Assembly (NCBI RefSeq): GCF_023721835.1
Contig: NZ_JAMKFE010000002.1
Coordinates: 186,001 to 250,000, forward strand
DNA: 64,000 nt
Source of the DNA: Caldimonas mangrovi
GTDB lineage: Bacteria > Pseudomonadota > Gammaproteobacteria > Burkholderiales > Burkholderiaceae_C
Direction: 5' to 3'
How positions within the stretch are numbered: position 1 is the first letter of the stretch; each line of letters starts with the position of its first letter. The notes below the pieces were generated by a model, which made no database searches, was not told where the DNA came from, and saw nothing but the letters and a program-made list of their open reading frames with translations. Shown here piece by piece: positions 18,124-26,437 of the stretch. The translations under genes were made by a program, and so were the position numbers.

Positions 18124-20202
18124 ATGCCGATGCCACCGGAAACCCCGCTGAAGGGGGAATGCGCGATACCGCACGAATCTTCGAAGTTCGTGCGTGCGGC
18201 CTGCCCGCACGACTGCCCCGACACCTGTGCGATGCGCGTCACGGTCGAAGGCGGCCGCGCCGTGAAGGTGCAAGGCGACCCGGAGCACCCGCCGACGCAT
18301 GGAGCGCTGTGCCGGAAGGTCTCGTGTTATCCCGAGCGCACCTACCACCCGGAACGCGTGCTGCACCCCTTGAAGCGGATCGGCCCGAAGGGCAGCGGCC
18401 ACTTCGTGCAGGTCGGCTGGGACGAAGCCTTGCGGGATATCGCCGATCGCCTGCAGGCGATCGCGGCGCGCGACCCCGAAGCCATCGTTCCTTACAGCTA
18501 TGCCGGCACGATGGGCCTGGTGCAAGGTGAAAGCATCGCGGCACGCTTTTTCCATGCGCTCGGCGCCTCGCGGCTGGACCGCACGATCTGTGCCAGTGCC
18601 GGCAGCGAGGCGCTCGCGGCCACTTATGGCGGCAAGGTCGGCATGCACCTGGAGCATTTCGCCGAAAGCCGGCTGATCGTGATCTGGGGCAGCAACTCGA
18701 TCGCGTCGAACCTGCATTTCTGGAGCTTTGCGCAACAGGCCAAGCGCAACGGCGCCCGGCTCGTCTGCATCGACCCGCGCCGCACCGAGACGGCCGACAA
18801 GTGCCACCAGCACCTGCAGGTGTTACCCGGCACCGACGGAGCGTTGGCGTTGGGCCTGATGCACGAGCTGATCGCCCAGGACCGGCTCGACCACGACTAC
18901 ATCGAGCGGTACACCGATGGCTGGCCGGCGCTGCGCGAGAAGGCCCTGGCGTGGACGCCGGAGCGCACCGCGCAGGTGTGCGGCATCACGGCCGACGAGG
19001 TGCGGCAGCTGGCGCACGACTATGCGACGCTGGCGCCGGCGGCGATCCGGCTCAACTACGGCATGCAGCGCGTGAAGGGGGGCGGCAATGCCGTGCGTCT
19101 GATCGCCGTGCTGCCGTGCCTGGTCGGCGCCTGGCGGCACCGTGCCGGTGGGCTGCTGCTGTCCAGTTCGGGCTGGTTCCCGGTCGACAAGGCAGCGCTG
19201 CAGCGGCCCGACCTGCTGGGCGCGCGCAATCCACGAACGGTCAACATGAGCACGATCGGCGCCGACCTGCTGCGCGAGGCGGCGCCCGAGTTCGGCCCGA
19301 AGATCGAAGCGCTGGTGGTCTACAACAGCAACCCGGTGGCGGTGGCGCCGCAATCGCCGCAGGTGGTGCAGGGATTCCGGCGCGAAGACCTGTTCACCGT
19401 GGTGCTGGAACATTTCATGACCGACACCGCAGACGTGGCGGACTACGTGCTGCCGGCGACCACGCAGCTCGAACACCTGGACGTGCATGCGAGCTATGGG
19501 CACACCTATGCACTGATCAACGAGCCGGCCGTCGCGCCGCTGGGCGAAGCGAAGCCGAACACGCAGGTGTTCCGTGAACTGGCCGCCCGCATGCGGCTGG
19601 AGGACCCATGTCTGCAAGAAAGCGACGAGACCGTCGCCGCGCAGGCCTTCGGCTCGCACATCGCGCTGGACGAATTGCGCGCGCGCGGCTGGATGAAGCT
19701 GGCGCTGCCCGACGCGCCGTTCGCCGATGGCGGCTTCCCGACGCCCTCGGGCCGCTGCATCATTGCCTCGGCCGCGGTCGAAGCGCCCGACTTCGTGCCC
19801 AACCACGAAAGCCGGGCGACGTCACCGGCGCTGGCTGCGCGCTACCCACTGGCGATGATTTCGCCGCCGGCGCGCAACTTTCTCAACTCGAGCTTCGTCA
19901 ACGTGCGCAGCCTGCGCGACATCGAAGGCGAGCCGCTGCTCGAGATCCACCCGCAGGATGCCGTGCCGCGCGGCATCGAAGACGGGGGCACCGTGCGTGT
20001 CTTCAACGACCGCGGCGAATACTGGTGCATCGCTCGCGTCAGCGAACGCGCCCGCCCCGGGGTCGTCAACGGGCTCGGTATCTGGTGGCGCAAGCTCGGG
20101 CAGCGGGGCACCAACGTCAACGAACTGACGCATCAGCGGCTCACCGACATCGGACGCGGGCCGTGCTTCTACGACGTGCTGGTCGAGGTGCAGGCGGGCT
20201 GA
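18124..20202 (+). CDS. Molybdopterin-dependent oxidoreductase
   Basis: 692 residues, a member of the DMSO reductase superfamily. The N-terminal 4Fe-4S site has CPHDCPDTCAMRV and a fourth cysteine in GALCRKVSC. Core segments include LDRTICASAGSEALAATYGG, IVIWGSNSIASNLHF and a C-terminal molydopterin-binding lobe with NFLNSSFVNVRSL. There is no Tat signal, so it is probably cytoplasmic. No electron-transfer or membrane-anchor subunit is adjacent. It resembles single-subunit formate dehydrogenase/BisC-like oxidoreductases common in Burkholderiales; the substrate cannot be told. It is divergent from the binding-protein gene. Confidence 0.88.
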   Translation: MPMPPETPLKGECAIPHESSKFVRAACPHDCPDTCAMRVTVEGGRAVKVQGDPEHPPTHGALCRKVSCYPERTYHPERVLHPLKRIGPKGSGHFVQVGWDEALRDIADRLQAIAARDPEAIVPYSYAGTMGLVQGESIAARFFHALGASRLDRTICASAGSEALAATYGGKVGMHLEHFAESRLIVIWGSNSIASNLHFWSFAQQAKRNGARLVCIDPRRTETADKCHQHLQVLPGTDGALALGLMHELIAQDRLDHDYIERYTDGWPALREKALAWTPERTAQVCGITADEVRQLAHDYATLAPAAIRLNYGMQRVKGGGNAVRLIAVLPCLVGAWRHRAGGLLLSSSGWFPVDKAALQRPDLLGARNPRTVNMSTIGADLLREAAPEFGPKIEALVVYNSNPVAVAPQSPQVVQGFRREDLFTVVLEHFMTDTADVADYVLPATTQLEHLDVHASYGHTYALINEPAVAPLGEAKPNTQVFRELAARMRLEDPCLQESDETVAAQAFGSHIALDELRARGWMKLALPDAPFADGGFPTPSGRCIIASAAVEAPDFVPNHESRATSPALAARYPLAMISPPARNFLNSSFVNVRSLRDIEGEPLLEIHPQDAVPRGIEDGGTVRVFNDRGEYWCIARVSERARPGVVNGLGIWWRKLGQRGTNVNELTHQRLTDIGRGPCFYDVLVEVQAG

Positions 20203-20265
20203 GGTTTTTTGCGTGCTGCACCGCGCGTCTCTCTTAGACTGCCGGCACGAAAGGTGATCAGCAAC

Positions 20266-21405
20266 ATGCAAGCACGTCGACGGCTGGCTTTCGCTGCGGT
20301 GCTCGCGGCGTCGGCCCTGGCAGGGTTCGGGCTCGCGGGCTGCGGCTCGGTCGGGTACCTGGCGCAGTCGGTGCGGGGGCATTTCTCGCTGCTCAACGAC
20401 GCGCGGCCGGTGCCGCAGTGGATCGACGCCGCCGAGACGCCCGACAAGTTGCGCGAGCGGCTCGTGCTGAGCCAGCGCATTCGCGACTACGCGGTGAGCG
20501 AACTGAAGCTGCCAGACAACGGCAGCTACCGCCGCTATGCCGATCTGCACCGCCCGGCGGCGGTCTGGAACATCGTGGCCGCGCCGGAGCTGTCGCTGGA
20601 ACTGAAGACCTGGTGTTTCCCGGTGGTCGGCTGTGTCGGCTACCGCGGCTATTTCGACAAGGCGAAGGCCGACGAACTGGCCGAGGCGTTGCGCGCCGAA
20701 GGCTACGAAGTCGCGGTCTACGGCGTGCCCGCCTATTCAACGCTCGGCTGGTTCGACGACCCGCTGCTCAACACCTTCATCCACTACCCCGAGGGCGAGC
20801 TGGCGCGGCTGATCTTTCACGAGCTGGCGCACCAGGTGGCGTATGCCAAGGGCGACACGACGTTCAACGAATCCTTCGCGACCGCGGTGGAGCGTCTTGG
20901 CGGGTGGCGTTGGCTCGGCACACACGCCAGCGCGCAGGCGCGCGAGGAGTACGTCCGCTTCGACGCGCGGCGCCAGGAGTTTCGCGCGCTGACGCTGGGC
21001 TACCGTGCCCGGTTGCAGACGCTGTACCGCAGCCGCGTCGCGCCCGACGAGATGCGCCGGCGCAAGGCCGAGCTGTTCGGGCAGCTGCGCGCCGACTACG
21101 AGACGATGAAACGCGAGCGCTGGAACGGCTATGCCGGCTACGACGGGTGGTTCACGCGGGCGAACAATGCCTCGCTCGGCGTGCTGGCGGCCTACAACGA
21201 ACTGGTGCCCGGCTTCGAGCGCCTGTTCGCAGCCGAAGGCCGCGACTTCGCTCGGTTCTATGATGCCGTGAAGCGCCTGGCGGAGCTGCCCAAGGAAGAA
21301 CGACGCCGCGCGCTGCAGCCGCCTCAGTCAGCAGCAGGAGCCAAGATGGAACACACAGGGTCGGTGGCGGAGACGTCGCAGCAGTCGTCGGAGGCGAAGC
21401 CATGA
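20266..21405 (+). CDS. Lipoprotein zinc aminopeptidase (COG4324-type)
   Basis: 379 residues from ATG 20266. The N-terminus is a lipoprotein signal (ARRRLAFAAVLAASALAGFG, lipobox LAGC near residue 25). A gluzincin motif HELAHQ (H185, E186, H189) is followed by FNESFATAVE, which supplies the third zinc ligand. Together with the WCFPVVGCVGYRGYF segment, this matches the putative aminopeptidase family of proteobacteria. The mature protein should be tethered in the periplasm or outer membrane. Its stop overlaps the ATG of the next gene (ATGA), so the two are coupled. Confidence 0.85.
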   Translation: MQARRRLAFAAVLAASALAGFGLAGCGSVGYLAQSVRGHFSLLNDARPVPQWIDAAETPDKLRERLVLSQRIRDYAVSELKLPDNGSYRRYADLHRPAAVWNIVAAPELSLELKTWCFPVVGCVGYRGYFDKAKADELAEALRAEGYEVAVYGVPAYSTLGWFDDPLLNTFIHYPEGELARLIFHELAHQVAYAKGDTTFNESFATAVERLGGWRWLGTHASAQAREEYVRFDARRQEFRALTLGYRARLQTLYRSRVAPDEMRRRKAELFGQLRADYETMKRERWNGYAGYDGWFTRANNASLGVLAAYNELVPGFERLFAAEGRDFARFYDAVKRLAELPKEERRRALQPPQSAAGAKMEHTGSVAETSQQSSEAKP

Positions 21406-21785
21406 GCGACATCCTGATCCGCCGCAAACACCAGCTGGGCCTGGCACGCGCCCGCGAGATCGCGTGGAAGTGGGCCGAGGACGCCGAAGAGCAGTTCGAG
21501 ATGGAGTGCACCGTCGAGGAGGGTGACGACTGCGACGTCGTGCACTTCGAACGCTCCGGCGTCAAGGGCACGTTGCAGGTCGAGGCCGATCACTTCGAAC
21601 TGACCGCGCGGCTGGGCCTGTTGCTCGGCGCCTTCAAGCAGAAGATCCAGGCCGAGATCGAAAACAACCTCGACACCCTGCTGGCCGAGGAAGCCACTCG
21701 CGCCGCCAAGGGCGCCGCCCCCGCGAAGAAAGCCGCCACCAAGAAGGCCACAGCAAAGAAGGCGCCGGGCAAGACCCCCAAATAA
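21402..21785 (+). CDS. Polyhydroxyalkanoic acid system family protein
   Basis: 127 residues. The N-terminal 95 residues (IRRKHQLGLARAREIAWKWA, then DVVHFERSGVKGTLQVEADH, LTARLGLLLGAFKQKIQAEI) match the small PHA-granule-region family. The C-terminus is a Lys/Ala tail of the KKAATKKATAKKA kind, as in DNA-binding tails of PhaF-like phasins. The family is tied to PHA granules by name, with little functional proof. The gene overlaps the aminopeptidase stop by four bases and is convergent with the acyl-CoA-binding protein gene. Confidence 0.8.
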   Translation: MSDILIRRKHQLGLARAREIAWKWAEDAEEQFEMECTVEEGDDCDVVHFERSGVKGTLQVEADHFELTARLGLLLGAFKQKIQAEIENNLDTLLAEEATRAAKGAAPAKKAATKKATAKKAPGKTPK

Positions 21786-21881
21786 CGCATCTGCCAGTCA
21801 GAAGGGCTTCAAAAGAGCCTCGCCATGAAACAACCGCCCGCGCGCGCAGGGCCCGGCACCAGTCGGCCCCAGCCGACTGAC

Positions 21882-21952
21882 GCTGCGGATCCGGCTCCGC
21901 CGGTCCGCCAGCGTCGCCCCCTTGGGGGGCGGCCGCAGGCCGTAGGGGGGCC
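21882..21952. repeat. Three-hairpin GC-rich repeat, copy 1
   Basis: Between two convergent genes. Hairpin 1 pairs GACGCTG (just before GGATCCGGC) with CAGCGTC; hairpin 2 is CGCCCCC/GGGGGGCG around TT; hairpin 3 is GGCC-GCA-GGCC, followed by taggggggcc. A second copy with the same order lies at 59198-59275, also between convergent genes. Stems differ in sequence but keep pairing. Probably a terminator-like or REP-type element. Confidence 0.75.
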
Positions 21953-22206
21953 TATTTCAGCGACTCGATGAGGTCGACGTATTCCTGCATCGCCTCGTCG
22001 GAGGACTGGCCCTTCAGCGCGTTCCAGGCGTCCCACTTGGCGCGGCCGACCATGTCGGTGAAGCCCGGGCGCGAGCCCTCGACATCGCCGCTGGAGGCCT
22101 GCTTGTACAACGCGTAGATCTTCAGCAGGGTCATGTTGTCCGGCTTCTCCGGCAGGGTCTTCGATTCGGCAACGGCTTGCTCGAAGCGGGCTTTCAAGTC
22201 GCTCAT
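21952..22206 (-). CDS. Acyl-CoA-binding protein
   Basis: 84 residues, the standard ACBP length. The four-helix family core is intact: DNMTLLKIYALYKQAS (binding residues Tyr and Lys) and GRAKWDAWNALKGQSSDEA. It binds long-chain acyl-CoA in the cytoplasm and buffers the pool. It is divergent from the wax-ester synthase gene 80 bases away, which uses acyl-CoA as substrate, so the two probably share a control region and a pathway. ACBPs are less common in bacteria than in eukaryotes. Confidence 0.93.
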   Translation of the reverse strand: MSDLKARFEQAVAESKTLPEKPDNMTLLKIYALYKQASSGDVEGSRPGFTDMVGRAKWDAWNALKGQSSDEAMQEYVDLIESLK

Positions 22207-22286
22207 GGGATCCTCGTTGGTGGAAACGTCGATTGACGGTGCGCATCCTAGACCGCATCTTGCAACAAGAATAGAGGAGGGGCTCC

Positions 22287-23699
22287 ATGCCCAAAGCCGT
22301 GGAGCGCATGTCGCGGGTGGATACCGCCTGGCTGCGCATGGACAGCGAGTCCAACCTGATGATGATCGTCGGCGTGTGGATGCTCACGCCGCAGGTGCCC
22401 TACGAGGCCCTGTGCCGGCGTGTCGAGGAGCGGCTGCTCAAGTACGCACGCTTTCGCCAGAAGGTGGTCGAGGACCCGGTGGGCGCGGCGTGGGTGCGCG
22501 ACGACGACTTCGACCTGCACCGTCACGTGGTGCGCGAGACCGTCGAGCGCCGCCGCGGCCAGAGCGCGCAGCAGGCCTTGCAGGAGCGCATCGCCGAGCT
22601 GACGGTGCAGCCGTTCGATCGGGCGCACCCGCTGTGGCAGCTGCACCTGGTCGAGGACCTGGACGGCGGCAGCGCGCTGATTGCGCGCATCCATCACTGC
22701 ATCGCTGACGGCATCGCGCTGATCTCGGTGATGCTGTCGATCACCGACGGCGGCGTGTCGCCGCCGGTCAAGGCGCGCCGGCTCGATGACGAACGCGACT
22801 GGCTGTCCGACGCGGTGCTCAAGCCCCTGACCGGGATGACCGTGAAGGCCATCGGCATGTATGGCGACGGCGTCGTGAAGTCGATGGAACTGCTGTCCAG
22901 CCCGGGACAGCCGCTGCTCGGCTCGCTCGACCTGGCGCGTACCGGCTACCAGGTGGTCACCGACGCGGCAGCGCTCGCGCTGATGCCCGACGACTCGCCG
23001 ACGCGGCTGAAGGGCAAGCCGGGCCGGGGCAAGCGCGTCGCGTGGTGCGAGCCGGTGCCGCTCGACGAGGTCAAAGCGGTCGGCAAGGCCTTGGATTGTT
23101 CGATCAACGACGTGCTGTTGGCCTGCGTCGCCGGGGCCATCGGCAGCTACCTGAAGGCGCACGGCGACGACCCCGCAGGCAAGGAGATCCGCGCGATGGT
23201 ACCGGTGAACCTGCGGCCGATCGAGAAGGCCCACCAGCTCGGCAACCGCTTCGGCCTGGTGCCGCTGGTGCTGCCGATCGGCATCGAGAACCCGGTCGAG
23301 CGTGTCCACGCGGTGCGGCGGCGCATGGCAGAGCTGAAGGGCAGCTACCAGCCGCTGCTGGCGTTCGCGCTGCTCTCGGTGGCCGGTCTGCTGATCAAGC
23401 CGGTGCAGGCCGCGCTGCTGAACCTGTTCGCCAAGAAGGCCACCGCGGTGATGACCAACGTGCCCGGTCCGCGCCAGCCGCTGAGCTTCTGCGGCTCGAC
23501 GCTGAAGCAGGTGATGTTCTGGGTGCCGCAGTCGGGCGACATCGGCATGGGCGTCAGCATCCTGTCGTACGGCGGCGGTGTGCAGTTCGGCCTGATCACC
23601 GACCGCAAGCTGTGCCCGCAGCCGCAGCAGATCATCGACCGTTTCGGCGAAGAGTTCGAAAAGCTGTTGCTGCTGACCCTGATGCTGCCCTGGGACTGA
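22287..23699 (+). CDS. Wax ester synthase / acyl-CoA:diacylglycerol acyltransferase (WS/DGAT)
   Basis: 470 residues, typical of bacterial WS/DGAT. The catalytic HHxxxDG motif is seen as HHCIADG (H136, H137, D141). The family start MSRVDTAWLRMDSESNLMMI, the PLW motif (HPLWQLHLVED), and NDVLLACVAGAIGSYL plus the C-terminal VMTNVPGPRQPLSFCG are all present. The enzyme joins acyl-CoA to long-chain alcohols or diacylglycerol, forming wax esters or triacylglycerol as storage lipid. It is divergent from the acyl-CoA-binding protein gene. A GAGGAGG ribosome site precedes the ATG. Confidence 0.93.
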   Translation: MPKAVERMSRVDTAWLRMDSESNLMMIVGVWMLTPQVPYEALCRRVEERLLKYARFRQKVVEDPVGAAWVRDDDFDLHRHVVRETVERRRGQSAQQALQERIAELTVQPFDRAHPLWQLHLVEDLDGGSALIARIHHCIADGIALISVMLSITDGGVSPPVKARRLDDERDWLSDAVLKPLTGMTVKAIGMYGDGVVKSMELLSSPGQPLLGSLDLARTGYQVVTDAAALALMPDDSPTRLKGKPGRGKRVAWCEPVPLDEVKAVGKALDCSINDVLLACVAGAIGSYLKAHGDDPAGKEIRAMVPVNLRPIEKAHQLGNRFGLVPLVLPIGIENPVERVHAVRRRMAELKGSYQPLLAFALLSVAGLLIKPVQAALLNLFAKKATAVMTNVPGPRQPLSFCGSTLKQVMFWVPQSGDIGMGVSILSYGGGVQFGLITDRKLCPQPQQIIDRFGEEFEKLLLLTLMLPWD

Positions 23700-23712
23700 C
23701 GCGCAGCGCCGG

Positions 23713-24741
23713 TCAGAACAACTCGACCTCGCCGACTGCGCTTTCCTGCTCGCAGGCGTGTCCCTGCGTCACCAGGTCGGCATGGCTGCAGACGCGGTTG
23801 CGGCCGGTCTGCTTGGCGTGGTAGACGGCCTTGTCGGCCCGGCCGAAAGCCGTGCTGGGGGTGTCGCCCGGCAGCACCTGCGCGAAGCCGATGCTGACCG
23901 TCACCCTGCCGACCTGCGGGAACGGATGATGGGCCATGCGCTCGCGCACGCGCTCGAGCGCGCGGCTGGCGTCGGCCTCGCTGTCGCAGCGCAGCAGCAC
24001 GACGAACTCTTCGCCGCCGAAGCGGTAGAGCCGGTCGTGGTGACGGAACATTTCACGCAGCATGCGCGCGACGAGCAGCAGCACCTCGTCGCCGATCAGG
24101 TGGCCGAAGCGGTCGTTGACCGATTTGAAGTGGTCGATGTCGAACACCGCGATCCAGCACCCGGTGGCGCCCGGCGCCGCCGATGCCGTGCCCGGCAGGG
24201 CATGCGCCGTCTTGAAGAAGGCATCGTCGAAGGTCTTGCGGTTCAACAGGCCGGTCAGCGTGTCGCGCTCGCTTTCGTCGAGCACGTTCCAGAAGTTCTG
24301 GAACACGCGCAGGATGCTGGCGACCGTCTGCATCTCGTGCGGCTCCAGGGGGCGGTGCGACTGAATCTCAAGCACGGCGACCGGCCCGCCGGTCGAACCC
24401 AGGGGGAACAGCGTCATGTCCAGTCCGACGCCGCTCGATGCGGCGTCAAAGCTCCGCACGGTTGCGGTTTCCAGGCATGTCTGATGTGCGGGCAGCGCGT
24501 GCAGCGGCGACAACTCGTCGTCAAGGGTGGCTCGTTCGGCCGGCCGGCCGAACGTTACCAACCGGCCCAGCCGCGCGCTGACCGACCATCGGCTCGACGT
24601 TTGGTGCAGGCCGACGACGCGGTGAATCGCGATCGCCGTCGGTTGCAGCAGCTCCGCCAGTGAGTGGACGAGCGCGCTATCCAGCGCGTCCAGGTCTCGG
24701 TGGATCGTCAATGCGGCAAGCGATTCGACAGGATCGGACAT
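23713..24741 (-). CDS. Diguanylate cyclase (GAF-like sensor plus GGEEF)
   Basis: 342 residues, no signal or membrane segment. The N-terminal half looks like a degenerate GAF sensor (LFPLGSTGGPVAVLEIQSH). The C-terminal GGDEF domain begins at DTLTGLLNRKTFDDAF and has an intact GGEEF site (residues 242-246). Five residues before it lies RHHD, an allosteric inhibition site (RxxD), so the enzyme should make c-di-GMP and be product-inhibited. It is convergent with the WS/DGAT gene and divergent from the signalling operon at 25088-35855, to which it may contribute. Confidence 0.92.
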   Translation of the reverse strand: MSDPVESLAALTIHRDLDALDSALVHSLAELLQPTAIAIHRVVGLHQTSSRWSVSARLGRLVTFGRPAERATLDDELSPLHALPAHQTCLETATVRSFDAASSGVGLDMTLFPLGSTGGPVAVLEIQSHRPLEPHEMQTVASILRVFQNFWNVLDESERDTLTGLLNRKTFDDAFFKTAHALPGTASAAPGATGCWIAVFDIDHFKSVNDRFGHLIGDEVLLLVARMLREMFRHHDRLYRFGGEEFVVLLRCDSEADASRALERVRERMAHHPFPQVGRVTVSIGFAQVLPGDTPSTAFGRADKAVYHAKQTGRNRVCSHADLVTQGHACEQESAVGEVELF

Positions 24742-25087
24742 ACCGTGTGGAGTCGGCGGACGCCAAGGGAGCGTCCGAGCAGGGCCACTGCCAGGATTGA
24801 CAGATGCGCAGGATATCGGCGTGCACGATGCCTGCTTTAGATCCGCGGCGTGCGAACGTCACATGTTCCCCCTGAAATGAGGGGCGAGCAGTTGGAGCGA
24901 GAAATACTGCACAGCGGGCTGGCGGCGTGAGAGTGCCTTGCGGTCAAGGATCTCTCCCGACTGCCGAAGATGTTCACGAGTCTCTTGAAAGCTGGCTGGC
25001 GACGCTGTGGCCCCCGGGCAAGGTTTGCGCGTGGGCGGAAGAGTGTATGAGGCAGCGGGTGCCAGCCAAGAACCAGAACGGCCGAGT
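24742..25087. other. Control region between the diguanylate cyclase gene and the signalling operon
   Basis: 346 bases without a convincing gene. The one clear structure is a small hairpin, CCCCT-N6-AGGGG, at 24869-24884. The frame of the following gene stays open back to a GTG at 25007, but that extension has no family resemblance. Promoters for both directions should lie here; none could be identified with confidence. Confidence 0.4.
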
Positions 25088-26428
25088 ATGGACACCACTA
25101 CAGATGCCGGGCCGCCACCGCCGCGCGCTCAGGCCTTGCTCATCGTCGACGACGAGCCCCACGTGTTGAGCGCGCTGCGGCGCGCCTTGCGCGGCACCGG
25201 CTGCACCATACATACCGCGCCGGGCGGACAGCAGGCGTTGCAGATCCTCGCTGAGCATCCGATCGACCTGATCATCTCGGACATGCGCATGCCCGGCATG
25301 TCCGGCGCTGAACTGCTGCGCGGCGCACGGGAGCGTGCGCCCGAGACCATCCGCATCCTCCTGACCGGCTACGCCGACCTGCGCTCGACGATGGAGGCGG
25401 TCAACGACGGCGAGATCTTCCGCTTCCTGACCAAGCCCTGGGAGGACCCGATCCTGCTGGAGGCGGTGCAGGAAGGGCTGCAACGCCGCGTCCTGGAACA
25501 GGAACGCGACGAGCTTCGTGCGCTGACCCAACAGCAGAACGCGGAACTGAAGCGCCTGAACGGCGGGCTGGAGCAGCTGGTCGCCGAACGCACAGGCGAG
25601 CTGCAAAGAACGCTGGGCGATCTGGAAGCGGCCACCGATCGGCTGAAATCCGACTTCACCAGCACCGTGAAGCTGCTGTCCAGTCTGGTGGCGTCGCGCT
25701 CCGGCATCGCGGCCGGCTGCCCGCGCGCGGTGGCGCGCTACGTGCGCGAAGTGGCGCCGGAGCTAGGCATCGCCGGCGAGCAGATCGCCGACCTGACCTT
25801 TGCCGCGCTGCTGCAGGATGTGGGCAAGCTGGGCCTGCCGGACGAATTGCTGCGGGTACCGTTCGCCGCGCTCAACCGCGACCAGCGTGCACGCCTGCGC
25901 CGCCACCCGGTGGCCGGCGAAGCATGCCTGATGGCGCTGCCGTCGCTGGCGCCGGCCGGTGCAATCCTGCGTCACCTGTACGAGAACTTCGACGGTAGCG
26001 GCAAACCCGACAGCCTGGCCGGCGATGCGATTCCGCTCGCGTCGCGTCTGTTGCGGGTGCTCACTGACTATGAGCACTACCGCAGCGGCGCGATCGAACT
26101 GGCGCAACTGCCCGAGGAACACGCCTTCCAGCGCCTGCGCCAAGGCCGCGCCGGCGTTTACGACCCGCGCTGCGTGGATGCCTTTCTGAAGAGCCGGCGT
26201 CAGGCGGTGGCCGTGCCGCGCCAGAGCAAGCTGCTGTCGAGCGACCGGCTGGAGCCGGGCATGGAAGTCGGGCAGGACCTGATGTCGAAAGCCGGGACGC
26301 TGCTGTTGTCGCAAGGGCACGTGCTCGATGCCGCACTGATCCGGCAGATCCAGCGTTACGAACACTTCTCCGGCGAATTTCTATGGATCAAGGTGCTGAC
26401 CGACGCGGTGGCACCGGCCGCATCCTGA
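25088..26428 (+). CDS. Response regulator with degenerate HD-GYP domain
   Basis: 446 residues. A REC domain (residues about 16-135; phosphoacceptor D65 in IISDMRMPGMSG; ends in IFRFLTKPWED as in RpfG-type regulators) is followed by a coiled coil (about 140-195) and an HD-GYP-like domain. The catalytic motifs are altered: the HD pair reads QD (Q243-D244, in LLQDVGKLG), and the GYP motif reads GKP (305-307, in NFDGSGKPDSLAG). The fold is recognisable but c-di-GMP hydrolysis is doubtful. First gene of a six-gene run, 9 bases before a kinase gene. ATG 25088 is chosen because the REC domain starts soon after it; a GTG at 25007 is possible. Confidence 0.85.
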   Translation: MDTTTDAGPPPPRAQALLIVDDEPHVLSALRRALRGTGCTIHTAPGGQQALQILAEHPIDLIISDMRMPGMSGAELLRGARERAPETIRILLTGYADLRSTMEAVNDGEIFRFLTKPWEDPILLEAVQEGLQRRVLEQERDELRALTQQQNAELKRLNGGLEQLVAERTGELQRTLGDLEAATDRLKSDFTSTVKLLSSLVASRSGIAAGCPRAVARYVREVAPELGIAGEQIADLTFAALLQDVGKLGLPDELLRVPFAALNRDQRARLRRHPVAGEACLMALPSLAPAGAILRHLYENFDGSGKPDSLAGDAIPLASRLLRVLTDYEHYRSGAIELAQLPEEHAFQRLRQGRAGVYDPRCVDAFLKSRRQAVAVPRQSKLLSSDRLEPGMEVGQDLMSKAGTLLLSQGHVLDAALIRQIQRYEHFSGEFLWIKVLTDAVAPAAS

Positions 26429-26437
26429 CACTCACCC

